A stretch of DNA of 64,000 nt. Source: an uncultured Acetatifactor sp. (lineage in GTDB: Bacteria > Bacillota > Clostridia > Lachnospirales > Lachnospiraceae). A model generated the notes under the pieces. It made no database searches, was not told where the DNA came from, and saw only the letters and a list, made by a program, of their open reading frames with translations. The translations under genes and the position numbers were made by a program. The stretch lies in the NCBI GenBank assembly GCA_910585805.1, contig CAJUFB010000010.1:1-64000 (forward strand), read 5' to 3'. This document shows, in pieces, positions 33,951 to 43,079 of the stretch. How positions within the stretch are numbered: the first letter of the stretch is position 1; each line of letters begins with the position of its first letter.

Positions 33951-35518
33951 ATCAACGGCGCCACGATCCGCATGATCCGCCCCAGCGCTCTGTCAGTCAG
34001 CTTCAGCTTCTTGTAATCCTCCACCTTCACCTCGATACATTTTTTCAGGGTATCCTGAATATCCTGCTCCATGACGGCAACCTGGGAATTCCGGTAGAGA
34101 ACCAGGCTGCATTCAAAATGATGGTACAGACTGCGGTAATCCAGATTCACCGTGCCCACCACCGCTTTCACGCCGTCGGATACAAACACCTTGGCATGGA
34201 CAAATCCCGGCTCGTATTCATAGATCCTGACCCCTGCCTCCAGCAGCTGGTTATAATATGTCTTCGCCAACATAAAAGCATACTTCTTATCCGGGATATG
34301 GGGCATGATGATGATCACCTCCACGCCCCTCTTTGCCGCGTAAGTCAGCGCCATAGTCATCCGGTCATCCGGTATCAGATAAGGTGTCATAATATGAACA
34401 TAGGTATGGGCTGTATTGATAATATCCAGATAGACCATCTCGCCCACACGCTCCGTTCCCAGCGGGCAGACGCTGTAGGGAATGGCATAGCCGTCACTGG
34501 ACACGGCGGCATCCTGCGGCAGTCTGTATTTTTCGTATGACTCCGGCATCCGCTCCGACTCGTTCCACATTTCCAGAAACATAAACGTAAAGCGCTCCAC
34601 GGCATCCCCCTTCACCATGGCGCCTGCATCCTTCCAGTGCCCAAAGCGGTTCTTCTGGTTGATATACTCGTCCGCCAGATTGATGCCGCCGGTAAATGCC
34701 ACTTTCCCGTCAATGACCAGGATCTTGCGGTGGTCCCGATTATTGTAATGAGGCGAAAACAGGAGCCTGATGGGAGCAAACACCTTGCAGTGGATACCTT
34801 CCTCCTCCAGCATATCCGGAAAGAATCCGGGCAGATTCCACAGCATATTAGTGCCGTCGAACATAAACCGCACCTCCACCCCCTGCTTTGCCTTCTCCTT
34901 CAGGATATCCAGGATATCGCCCAGCATCTTCCCGCTGGACACGATAAAAAACTCAATGAAAATAAACTTCTCCGCTTTCTTCAGCTCTTCCGCCATATCC
35001 ACAAACTGGCTGTCACCCAGCGGGTAGTATTTTACCTGCGTACAATCGTATACGGGGCTGCCGTCGCATTTTTCCAGGTAATGGGCCAGCTGTCCCATAT
35101 GCGGGCTCTCAGTGCGGAGCCTCTCCCTGATCTCCTCTCTCGGACGGACATATTTCCTTGTATTTTCCGCCTGCTCAAGCAGTCCGGCATACAATACTTT
35201 CGTGCCCGGCTGGCTTACTATGGTCACATAAAAAATAGCGCCGAACACCGGGAAAACAGCAATGGGAAGCATCCACGACAGCTTCAGGTCCGGATTGCCC
35301 GGCGCATTGAAAATATACACCACCGCCACGGCACTGACCGACAGAAAAAAGGCATAAAACAGGTAGCTGTAATTACGCAGCAAAATATAGCCTACGCAAA
35401 GCAGCACCAGCTGCGCCAGAAACCCCAGCAGGATCATCGCCGTCCTGCCGTAGATGACGGTCTTGATCCCTCTGATTGTCGAATTAACCCTTTCTCCCAT
35501 GCTCATGGTACTTTTCAT
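33947..35518 (-). CDS. cls: Cardiolipin synthase (phospholipase D family)
   Basis: Condenses two phosphatidylglycerols into cardiolipin at the membrane; 523 residues. Two membrane helices at about 25-65. Two HKD motifs: HRKILVIDGKVAFTGG near residue 255 and HAKVFVSDGVKAVVGTVNLD near 435. Start behind GGGAGA. It lies 30 bp after the MarR gene and is probably co-transcribed with it. Confidence 0.92.
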   Translation of the reverse strand: MKSTMSMGERVNSTIRGIKTVIYGRTAMILLGFLAQLVLLCVGYILLRNYSYLFYAFFLSVSAVAVVYIFNAPGNPDLKLSWMLPIAVFPVFGAIFYVTIVSQPGTKVLYAGLLEQAENTRKYVRPREEIRERLRTESPHMGQLAHYLEKCDGSPVYDCTQVKYYPLGDSQFVDMAEELKKAEKFIFIEFFIVSSGKMLGDILDILKEKAKQGVEVRFMFDGTNMLWNLPGFFPDMLEEEGIHCKVFAPIRLLFSPHYNNRDHRKILVIDGKVAFTGGINLADEYINQKNRFGHWKDAGAMVKGDAVERFTFMFLEMWNESERMPESYEKYRLPQDAAVSSDGYAIPYSVCPLGTERVGEMVYLDIINTAHTYVHIMTPYLIPDDRMTMALTYAAKRGVEVIIIMPHIPDKKYAFMLAKTYYNQLLEAGVRIYEYEPGFVHAKVFVSDGVKAVVGTVNLDYRSLYHHFECSLVLYRNSQVAVMEQDIQDTLKKCIEVKVEDYKKLKLTDRALGRIMRIVAPLM

Positions 35519-35548
35519 TTTCTATCTCCCAGGTATAAACCTTCCTTC

Positions 35549-35995
35549 TCATCCATTTCCGGGCTCCAGAAATCCATCCAGATTTACGAGGCACCGGTAC
35601 AGTATTTCCATTTCTTCTTCATTCAAATCCTTTACGATGGCCTTTATCATCTTCTTATGAAAATCCCGGTGATGGTAAAATGCCTTTCTCCCTTTTTGCG
35701 TCAGCAGAATATATACTACACGCTTGTCTTTCTCGCTGCGTTCCCTGTTAATATAACCTTTCCTGTCCAGGCCGTTCATGTTCGTAGTCAGCGTCCCCAC
35801 CGTGACGCCCAGCTTATGGGCTATCTGGGACATATTTCTTGGTTCTTCCACACCGATCGCTTCTATGATGTGCATGTCATTATTTGTGATGTCACTGTAT
35901 TCTTCCGTAATGACCGCTTTTGCCTCCATATCCATCACATGGTTGAACAGACTTATCAGCAATTCATTTATGGAGCGTTTTGTACTCTGTGCCAT
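35549..35995 (-). CDS. MarR-family regulator, candidate FabT
   Basis: 148 residues. The winged helix covers about 35-105 with MSQIAHKLGVTVGTLTTNMN as recognition region and RERSEKDKRVVYILLTQKG as wing. FabT-type MarR proteins repress fatty acid genes at AGTTTGA-N3-TCAAACT sites; two such boxes lie before acpP (44436-44468), and the gene directly follows the fab operon. The assignment is inferred from context. The ribosome binding site is weak. Confidence 0.75.
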   Translation of the reverse strand: MAQSTKRSINELLISLFNHVMDMEAKAVITEEYSDITNNDMHIIEAIGVEEPRNMSQIAHKLGVTVGTLTTNMNGLDRKGYINRERSEKDKRVVYILLTQKGRKAFYHHRDFHKKMIKAIVKDLNEEEMEILYRCLVNLDGFLEPGNG

Positions 35996-36303
35996 TTCGC
36001 CTATGCTTATCCTCTCCGGGGTATCTCTGAACTCCCATACCCGTTCCGTAAATCCCGATGCATCCGTCCGCTTCTTTGTACGTGAAAATACCGGGCTTCA
36101 ACATTATGCTATCACTATAAATTTACCAACTTTCCCAAAAAAGTCAATAGAAAATTCGAAGCGCTCACTCGTTATACATTTACGTTGGCAAATGTTTCTG
36201 AGCACGCGTATATATTGGAACATCGGAAAATGCTCCCTGCCATGAGTAAAAACTGCTGCGAATTCCTGCTGCCTGTAACTCTTCAGACAGTCCGGCGTAT
36301 CTG
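35996..36303. other. fabH-marR spacer
   Basis: No gene seen. On the minus strand TTGACT at 36144-36149 could start a promoter for the regulator, but no convincing -10 at the right distance was found. 36161-36177 is a single end (R4) of the dispersed R repeat: reversed it reads GTATAACGAGTGAGCGC, one base different from R3. Confidence 0.4.
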
Positions 36304-37272
36304 TCACTTCCACTCCAGAACACATGCGCCGCAGGTAAGCCCCGCGCCGAATCCGGAAAGCACCAGCCGCATACCGGATCTCAGTTCCCCTTTCCGGTTC
36401 AGCTCATCCAGAAGCAGGGGAATGGATGCGGAAGAAGTGTTTCCCATCCGTTCCAGGTTCATGGGAAAACGGGCCATGTCCACACCCAGCCGTTTGGATA
36501 TGCCCTCTATGATGCGGCGGTTTGCCTGATGCAGCAGAAACAGGTCCACATCCCCCAGGGCAATCCCCGCTTTCTCAAGCGCCTCTTCAATGGTTTTCGG
36601 GATCTGGCGCACCGCAAATGAAAAAATCTCTCTTCCGTCCATGTTTAAGTAATTTCCATCGGGGTTCAGATGAAACCAGTGATTATCCAGAGGCCTGCCC
36701 ACACCGGTCAGCACCCCTCCCTTTTTTCCGTCGGAGTGCTGCACAAATCCCAGAATACCGCCCTCCTCACATTTTTCCACAAATACCGCGCCTGCACCGT
36801 CGCCAAACAAAATACAGGTTCCTCTGTCTTTCCAGTCTACCAGCTTGGACAATACTTCGCTGCCGGCAACCAGTGCATTCCTGTAAATTCCGCTTTCCAC
36901 ATAAGCCCACGCCGTGTGCAGGGCAAACAAAAAGCCGGCGCAGGCCGCATTCAGATCAAACGCCACGGCATTTCCGGCTCCGATTTCTTTCTGTACCTGA
37001 CATGCCGCACAGGGCGCCACATCCTCCGGTGAGCAGGTAGCCACCAGAAGAAGTTCTACCTCATCCGCGCTTTTCCGCGCATTCCTGAGTGCCATATCGC
37101 ACGCACCGGCCGCAAGGGACGCCACGGTCTCTCCTGTGGATACATGTCTGCCTGCGATCCCGGTGCGCTCCCTGATCCATTCGTCGGAAGTCTCCACCAG
37201 TTCCGCAATCTCTTCGTTTGTAACCGCCCTGCTCGGGAGGGCGCTTCCCGTTCCCAATATCCGTATTGACAT
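36304..37272 (-). CDS. fabH: Beta-ketoacyl-ACP synthase III
   Basis: Starts fatty acid synthesis by condensing acetyl-CoA with malonyl-ACP; 322 residues. Catalytic Cys in LNAACAGFLFAL (near 112), His in LLHQANRRII, Asn in RMGNTSSASIPLLL. Here it is the last gene of the operon, not the first as in many Firmicutes. Confidence 0.95.
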   Translation of the reverse strand: MSIRILGTGSALPSRAVTNEEIAELVETSDEWIRERTGIAGRHVSTGETVASLAAGACDMALRNARKSADEVELLLVATCSPEDVAPCAACQVQKEIGAGNAVAFDLNAACAGFLFALHTAWAYVESGIYRNALVAGSEVLSKLVDWKDRGTCILFGDGAGAVFVEKCEEGGILGFVQHSDGKKGGVLTGVGRPLDNHWFHLNPDGNYLNMDGREIFSFAVRQIPKTIEEALEKAGIALGDVDLFLLHQANRRIIEGISKRLGVDMARFPMNLERMGNTSSASIPLLLDELNRKGELRSGMRLVLSGFGAGLTCGACVLEWK

Positions 37273-37384
37273 CTTGATTTCCTATTCCAGTTCCGCACCC
37301 GCCTCCACAGTACCGATTCCTGCTGCCGCTGTTTCGGCAGATGCTGTTTTGTTTTTCAGTTCCGCATTTATTATATCCTGCACA

Positions 37385-37500
37385 TCGATGAAAGCTGCAG
37401 TAAACTGCAACAAAGCCACTGTCACCACAGCTGCTTTAAGACCCCAGGCCTCTATGCCCGTCCAGGACAGCCGGATAAATTCCGGAGGTCCTGAGTACAG
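37385..37500. repeat. Degenerate copy C of the dispersed 88-bp repeat
   Basis: Read on the minus strand it follows copy B loosely (CTGTACTCAGGACC, AATTTA, TGTCC, GGGCATA, GGTCTT, TTTACTGCAG). It directly follows the accDA stop and fills most of the accDA-fabH gap. It is open in one frame, but the similarity to the other copies is at DNA level and it lacks a start. Confidence 0.4.
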
Positions 37501-37502
37501 AT

Positions 37503-39284
37503 TCAGAAGCTCCGGAAGCGTTCATAGCGCCGGGCAGCTATTTCTTCGCCGGATTTGCCACGGTAACCCTCCAGGAATGTCTTGATCTGCTCTTTCAGAT
37601 AACCTCCAATTGCTTCGGCAGTATCCCGGTCGGCGCCTCCGAATTCAGGTATGATTTTTTCTATCACATGAAGCTGTTTCAGATCCTGGGCCGTAATGCG
37701 CATGACTTCGCTGGCTTCCTTTGCCCTGGAGGAGTCTTTCCATAATATGGAAGCAAATCCCTCCGGGGACAGGATGGAATAAGTGGCATTTTCCAGCATC
37801 CATACCTCATTTCCAACTGCAGTGGCCAGAGCGCCTCCGCTGCCGCCCTCTCCGATAAAGATGCACAGTACAGGTACCTTAAGGGCCGACATTTCACACA
37901 GATTGCGCGCAATTGCCTCTCCCTGCCCCCGCTCCTCGGCTTCAATGCCGCAGAAAGCGCCTGAAGTATTGATAAAGCTCACAATGGGCCGGTTGAACTT
38001 CTCCGCCTGTTTCATAAGCCGCAGCGCCTTACGGTATCCTTCCGGCATGGGCATTCCGTAATTCCGGCGCTGGCATTCCGCCAGTTCTTTCCCTTTATGG
38101 TCCGCGATCACGGTCACGGGCTGGCCGTCCAGGAAGCCGATTCCTCCCACAATGGCCGGATCATCCCGAAAACATCTGTCTCCGTGGGCTTCCACAAAAT
38201 AATCAAATATTACATCTATGTAATCAATCGCACTGGCCCGTTCCAGTCTGCGGGCAGCCTTCACTTTCTCCCAGACACTTGTGGGCTTGAGCGTCCATTC
38301 TTTTTCCTTCAGGATTTCACTCAGAATAAAATGAAAGTTCTTGCCCGGGGCAAAATCCGCATATTCCCCTTCCCGGCACTGATGAGCCTTGATCAGGAAA
38401 TAAAGTGTTTTTTTCAGGTTTCTGCGTTCCACGATTCCATCTATGATGCCGTGCTCCACCAGGAATTCCGCCGTCTGAAATCCCTCCGGCAATTCCTGGC
38501 CGATGGTCTGCCGGATCACTCTGGGTCCCGCAAATCCGATCAGCGCCCCCGGCTCCGCCATGATCACATCCCCCAGCATGGCAAAGCTGGCGGTAACGCC
38601 TCCGGTGGTGGGATCGGTGAGTATGGTAGTATATAACAGCCCTGCCTCTCCCAGCTTCCGGATCGCCGCGGAAGTCTTGGCCATCTGCATCAGGGAGATC
38701 AGTCCCTCCTGCATTCTGGCGCCGCCCGAGCAGCAGAACATAAAGACCGGCAGCCGCTTCTGAATGGCGCATTCCACTGCCGCAGTGATCTTTTCCCCAA
38801 CCACATGGCCCATGCTGGCCATCAGAAACCTGGAATCGCAGATCCCCAGCACGATATCCTCGCCGAATACTTTACACTGCCCCACGGTGACGGCTTCGTC
38901 CAGGCCGGTTTTCTCCCTCGCCGCCATGATCTTGTCCTCATAGCCTTCATAAGCCAGTGGATTGCGCATGGGCAGATCCGTGAACCACGGTTCAAAGGTG
39001 TGTGGGTCTGCCACCATACGGATGCGGTTGTGCACCTTCACACGGAAGTAGCCTTCGCATTCGTAACAGATATATTTCCGCTTGGCCACCCTGCCCCGGT
39101 CTACCATTTTACCGCATTTGGGGCAGCGGATGAGACAGCCGTCGTCTCCCTCCCGGGTTCCGGAATCCTGCTTTCCGTTTACCGTCTGTATCCGGGCATT
39201 TTCAGAGTTCTTCTGCTTCTCCGACAACCTTGTAAAAAAAGTAGCCCGTTTTTCCCTGCCATCCTTTTTTATCGATTTCTTCAT
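37503..39284 (-). CDS. accDA: Fused acetyl-CoA carboxylase carboxyltransferase, beta-alpha (AccD-AccA)
   Basis: Transfers CO2 from carboxybiotin to acetyl-CoA to make malonyl-CoA. 593 residues from MKKSIKKDGREKRATFFTRL behind AGGAGG. The N-terminal half is AccD with a Cys4 zinc ribbon (IRCPKCGKMVD, YICYECEGYF) and CSGGARMQEGLISLMQMAK. The C-terminal half from about 330 is AccA with VIADHKGKEL, INTSGAFCGIEAEERGQGEA and GEGGSGGALATAVGNEVWML. A single chain replaces the usual two. accB and accC, normally neighbours, are not in this operon. Confidence 0.93.
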   Translation of the reverse strand: MKKSIKKDGREKRATFFTRLSEKQKNSENARIQTVNGKQDSGTREGDDGCLIRCPKCGKMVDRGRVAKRKYICYECEGYFRVKVHNRIRMVADPHTFEPWFTDLPMRNPLAYEGYEDKIMAAREKTGLDEAVTVGQCKVFGEDIVLGICDSRFLMASMGHVVGEKITAAVECAIQKRLPVFMFCCSGGARMQEGLISLMQMAKTSAAIRKLGEAGLLYTTILTDPTTGGVTASFAMLGDVIMAEPGALIGFAGPRVIRQTIGQELPEGFQTAEFLVEHGIIDGIVERRNLKKTLYFLIKAHQCREGEYADFAPGKNFHFILSEILKEKEWTLKPTSVWEKVKAARRLERASAIDYIDVIFDYFVEAHGDRCFRDDPAIVGGIGFLDGQPVTVIADHKGKELAECQRRNYGMPMPEGYRKALRLMKQAEKFNRPIVSFINTSGAFCGIEAEERGQGEAIARNLCEMSALKVPVLCIFIGEGGSGGALATAVGNEVWMLENATYSILSPEGFASILWKDSSRAKEASEVMRITAQDLKQLHVIEKIIPEFGGADRDTAEAIGGYLKEQIKTFLEGYRGKSGEEIAARRYERFRSF

Positions 39285-39350
39285 GAATGAATGCCTCCTG
39301 TACACACTTTTGTCTCAGGTTTCCCTTCTCTTCCTGAGATCTGCCCGGCG

Positions 39351-39782
39351 CTACTGCCCCACGGCAAAGGTCAGTTCCCCTTCCGCAACCACCTTTCCGT
39401 CCACGAAAGCTCTGGCCCTGCCCACTCCTATGGGTCCTTTTACCCTGACGATCTCGGTCTCCAGCATCAGAACATCGCCGGGAAGTACCTTTTTGCGGAA
39501 CCTGGCTTTGTCAATCCCGGCAAAGTAGGCTGTGCGCCCTTTCCATTCCGGCCGGGAGAGGATGGCCACCGCCCCTACCTGCGCCAGGGCTTCCATGATC
39601 AATGCCCCTGGCATCACGGGATTTCCCGGGAAATGGCCCTGAAAATACGGTTCGTTTACGCTGACACATTTCTTTCCCAATGCCCGCACGCCTGTCTCCA
39701 GCTCTTCGATGGTATCTATCAATAAAAACGGATATCTGTGCGGTATGATATCCATGATTTCCTGCGCAGTATATATCGCCAT
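39351..39782 (-). CDS. fabZ: 3-hydroxyacyl-ACP dehydratase FabZ
   Basis: 143 residues from MAIYTAQEIMDIIPHRYPFL behind AGGAG. The hot-dog fold active site has His in IPHRYPFLLID and Glu in PGALIMEALAQVGA. Dehydrates 3-hydroxyacyl-ACP in each elongation cycle. Confidence 0.95.
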   Translation of the reverse strand: MAIYTAQEIMDIIPHRYPFLLIDTIEELETGVRALGKKCVSVNEPYFQGHFPGNPVMPGALIMEALAQVGAVAILSRPEWKGRTAYFAGIDKARFRKKVLPGDVLMLETEIVRVKGPIGVGRARAFVDGKVVAEGELTFAVGQ

Positions 39783-39887
39783 ATCGTACACTCCTGTTCC
39801 TGTGTTTTTCCCGATCCCTCCTGCGTCAGCGGCTGCTCTGTCCCCGGCAGACACCCGTTCCGCATGGAAAACCGGCCAAAAACTCCG

Positions 39888-41120
39888 TCATCTGAATTTC
39901 CCCACCAGAATGCTTGCATTGTGTCCGCCAAACCCAAGGGAATTGCTCAGGGCAAAGGGAACAGCCTCCTCATGGCTCTCCATACAGTAATCCAGATCCA
40001 TCTCGCCTTCCGTCTCTCTCAGACCCACCGTTCTGTGTATGAAATCCTCCTGTACAGACTTCACGCAGGTAATGAATTCCACTGCACCCGCTGCCCCCAG
40101 CAGATGCCCCACCATGGACTTGGTGGAGTTGATCCGCAGCTTTCCTGCATGCTCACCAAAGGCCAGCTTTATGGCCCTTGTCTCAAACAGATCATTATGA
40201 TGGGTTCCTGTGCCGTGGGCATTGATATAAGTCAGTTCCTCCGGTTTCACGCCGCCGTCTTCCAGGGCGCCCAGCATGGCCCGGGCAGCGCCGGCTCCGT
40301 CTTCCGTGGGAGATGTGATATGATAAGCGTCCGAAGAACAGCCATATCCCAACACTTCCGCGTAAATGCGTGCCCCCCGCTTTCTGGCATGTTCCAGCTC
40401 TTCCAGTACTACGATTCCCGCGCCCTCTCCCATGACAAATCCGCTTCTGTCCTTGTCAAAGGGAATGGAACATCTCTCCGGGTCCGTGCTTCCGGAAAGT
40501 GCCGTCAATGCCGCAAATCCGGCAATCCCCAAAGGTGTCACCGCTCCTTCCGTTCCGCCTGCCACACAGGCATCCGCCTCGCCGTACTGAATGGAGCGGA
40601 AGGCTTCGCCGATGGAATTCGTCCCGGTGGCACAGGCAGTCACCACATTCAGGCTCTTTCCCTTCAGGCCATAGGCAATGCTGACATTTCCCGCGGCCAT
40701 ATTGGAAATCATCATGGGCACAAAAAGAGGACTCACTCTGGAGGGACCCTTTTCCAGCAGTTTCACATGCTCCCGCTCCGCCGCCTGCAGACTTCCCACT
40801 CCGCTTCCCACAAAGCAGCCTATCCTGTAGGGATCCTCCGTTTCCATATCCAGAGCCGCGTCTCTGATGGCTTCGCCCGCAGCGGCCACCGCATACTGAC
40901 AGAAGACTTCCATACGCCTGGCAGCCTTTTTGTCCATATGATCTTCCGGCTTGAAGTCCTTAACCTCCGCAGCCAGTTTGCATTTGTAATCTGCTGTATC
41001 GAAGTTTGTGATGGGAGCAAAGCCTGTTTTTTCCGCTTTGATCCCGTTCCAGAACGCTTCCATGCCGATGCCGATGGGCGTCACTGCTCCCAGGCCTGTC
41101 ACTACAACTCTTCTTCTCAT
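39888..41120 (-). CDS. fabF: Beta-ketoacyl-ACP synthase II
   Basis: Elongating condensing enzyme, about 410 residues. Catalytic Cys in VVTACATGTNSIGEAF, His in INAHGTGTHHND and KSMVGHLLGAAGAVEF. I take ATG at 41120 (MRRRVVVTGLGAVTPIG); a TTG two codons upstream (41126) has better spacing to AGGA and may be used. Confidence 0.94.
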   Translation of the reverse strand: MRRRVVVTGLGAVTPIGIGMEAFWNGIKAEKTGFAPITNFDTADYKCKLAAEVKDFKPEDHMDKKAARRMEVFCQYAVAAAGEAIRDAALDMETEDPYRIGCFVGSGVGSLQAAEREHVKLLEKGPSRVSPLFVPMMISNMAAGNVSIAYGLKGKSLNVVTACATGTNSIGEAFRSIQYGEADACVAGGTEGAVTPLGIAGFAALTALSGSTDPERCSIPFDKDRSGFVMGEGAGIVVLEELEHARKRGARIYAEVLGYGCSSDAYHITSPTEDGAGAARAMLGALEDGGVKPEELTYINAHGTGTHHNDLFETRAIKLAFGEHAGKLRINSTKSMVGHLLGAAGAVEFITCVKSVQEDFIHRTVGLRETEGEMDLDYCMESHEEAVPFALSNSLGFGGHNASILVGKFR

Positions 41121-41162
41121 ATTCAATATCCAATCCTTTCCCCATCCTCAAGGAAGTGTCTG

Positions 41163-41954
41163 TCACATGGCCATGCCGCCATCCACACAGATAACCTGTC
41201 CGGTGATATAATCCGACCTGTTTCCCGCCAGAAATGCTACCAGTTCCGCCACATCCCCGCCGCTTCCCATTCTCCCCATGGGAATGGAGGCAATTGCATT
41301 TTCTCTGACTTTTTCGGTCAGCGCGCCAGTCATCTCCGTATCGATGAAGCCCGGCGCCACGGCATTGACACATACGCCGCGGCCGGCAAGCTCCCTGGCC
41401 ACGCTTTTGGTCAGGCCGATGAGCCCGGCCTTGGAGGCGGAATAATTGGCCTGTCCAGCATTTCCCACCACCCCCGATACCGAGGAAATATTGATGATCT
41501 TACCGCTGCGCTGCTTCAGAAAATATCTGGACAGATGGCGTATGGTATTGAATGCCCCTTTCAGGTTCGTATCCAGCACCCTGTCGTACTCCGCCTCTGT
41601 CATGCGCAGGATCAGATTGTCTTTCGTTATGCCGGCATTGTTTACCAGGATATCCAGACGGGCGTACTTCCGGATGATTTCTTCCGCCATTCTGCCGCAT
41701 GCCTCATAATCGGACACGTCACAGCCCACGGCCTCCCCCTGTCCGCCCGCTTTCTCGATCTCCGCCACCACCTCCAGGGCGCGCTCCCTGGAACCGTTAT
41801 AGTTTACCAGCACTGCGGCTCCCATTCCCGCCAGGGTCAGGGCAATGCTTCTGCCTATCCCGCGCCCTGCGCCGGTCACCAGAGCCACCCTGCCCGCAAG
41901 CTCTCCCCGGGCCTGACATGTGCATTTTTCCGATGCTTCCTTTTCCACTCTCAC
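41163..41954 (-). CDS. fabG: 3-oxoacyl-ACP reductase FabG
   Basis: NADPH-dependent SDR. TGAGRGIGRSIAL binds the cofactor; NNAG, Ser in INISSVSGVVG, and YSASK give the catalytic set. Starts are GTG (41954 or 41948, the latter better spaced from GAGGA). The roughly 20 residues before ELAGRVALVTG, including two Cys, are longer than typical. Confidence 0.94.
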   Translation of the reverse strand: MRVEKEASEKCTCQARGELAGRVALVTGAGRGIGRSIALTLAGMGAAVLVNYNGSRERALEVVAEIEKAGGQGEAVGCDVSDYEACGRMAEEIIRKYARLDILVNNAGITKDNLILRMTEAEYDRVLDTNLKGAFNTIRHLSRYFLKQRSGKIINISSVSGVVGNAGQANYSASKAGLIGLTKSVARELAGRGVCVNAVAPGFIDTEMTGALTEKVRENAIASIPMGRMGSGGDVAELVAFLAGNRSDYITGQVICVDGGMAM

Positions 41955-42104
41955 TTATCCTCTCTTATTCCGCTTCTGTCTCTGTTTCGCATACTTATGA
42001 CTGCTCTGTCATGAAACCGTTATTTTGCTGCTGCCCTTTCCCGCCGGTCCTGACCATGACTTCCGTTGGGGACGCTTTTCGTATCTGCCCGCTCGCACAG
42101 CCTG

Positions 42105-43013
42105 TTATGAAATACCCTCCAGCTCCTTGACCGTCCCTATGTTGATAACCTTCACATCACGGCTCATTTTCTTCAGGAAACCCGCAAGGGTCTTGCCCGG
42201 ACCTATCTCAATGAAGGTGTCCACTCCGTCCGCCAGCATCCGTTCCATGCTCTCGCGCCATCTCACGGTGGAGGATACCTGCCTGGCCAGAAGTTCTTTT
42301 ATCGGAGCAGCCTCTGTTACGTAAGAAGCCTCCACATTACATATGTAGGGGATTGCAGGGCTTTTCACCTCCACGTTCTCCAGCTCCGCCGCCAGCCTCT
42401 CGCCGGCTCCTTCAAGCAGCCTGGAGTGAAATGGACCGCTGACCTTTAACGGGATGCACCGCTTTGCCCCTGCTTCCTGAAGTCTTACGGAAGCCGCCTG
42501 TACCGCCTGTGACTCACCGGTGATCACGATCTGCCCGGGACAGTTGTCGTTGGCAATGGAAACGATACCTTCCGTCTCCGCGCATATATTGCGGATCTTC
42601 TCTGCATCCAGTCCTAAAACCGCGCTCATGGCGCCGCCCACCGGATAAGCCTCCTGCATATAGAGTCCCCTGCACCGGATCAGCCAGAACAGCCGGGACA
42701 GTTCCATGACCCCTGCTGCCGCCAGCGCGCCGTATTCCCCCAGACTCAGTCCGGCGGTGCAGTCTGCCCGAAATCCTTTTTCTTCCAAAACCTTCAGAAT
42801 TGCCACCTCCGTGGCCAGCATGGCTATCTGCGTATATTCCGTAATGTCCAGTCTGTCATTTTCCGTAAAGCACAGTTCTCCCACATTCAGTCCGGTTGCT
42901 TCACCCGCTGTCGCATAGACCTTTCTCGCCGTATCAAAGGCATCAAAAAAATCCTTTCCCATGCCGCAGTACTGCGCTCCCTGGCCCGGAAAAATAAATG
43001 CTGTCTTTCCCAT
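42105..43013 (-). CDS. fabD: Malonyl-CoA:ACP transacylase
   Basis: 302 residues. FIFPGQGAQYCGMGKDF at the N-terminus, catalytic Ser in AGLSLGEYGALAAAG (the usual GHSLGE His is Leu here), His in SGPFHSRLL. Loads malonyl onto ACP. The 150-bp fabG-fabD gap holds no feature I recognise. Confidence 0.94.
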   Translation of the reverse strand: MGKTAFIFPGQGAQYCGMGKDFFDAFDTARKVYATAGEATGLNVGELCFTENDRLDITEYTQIAMLATEVAILKVLEEKGFRADCTAGLSLGEYGALAAAGVMELSRLFWLIRCRGLYMQEAYPVGGAMSAVLGLDAEKIRNICAETEGIVSIANDNCPGQIVITGESQAVQAASVRLQEAGAKRCIPLKVSGPFHSRLLEGAGERLAAELENVEVKSPAIPYICNVEASYVTEAAPIKELLARQVSSTVRWRESMERMLADGVDTFIEIGPGKTLAGFLKKMSRDVKVINIGTVKELEGIS

Positions 43014-43079
43014 GTCCTTATTTTCCCTTTCATCATATGGCTTATCGGAAACAATTTCTTCCGCTTCCGGGCAGAAGGC

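Noticed and set aside
34637..36085. 482-codon plus-strand open frame
   Set aside because: Antisense to cls and the MarR gene; explained by codon bias of the true strand.
37281..37500. Open minus-strand frame after accDA, possible small ORF or continuation
   Set aside because: It lies in another frame from accDA, has no start codon with a ribosome binding site, and coincides with a degenerate repeat copy.
39738..42014. 758-codon plus-strand open frame
   Set aside because: Lies antisense to fabZ, fabF and fabG, whose protein motifs are unmistakable. Composition is a mirror of those genes and no ribosome binding site or family likeness is seen.
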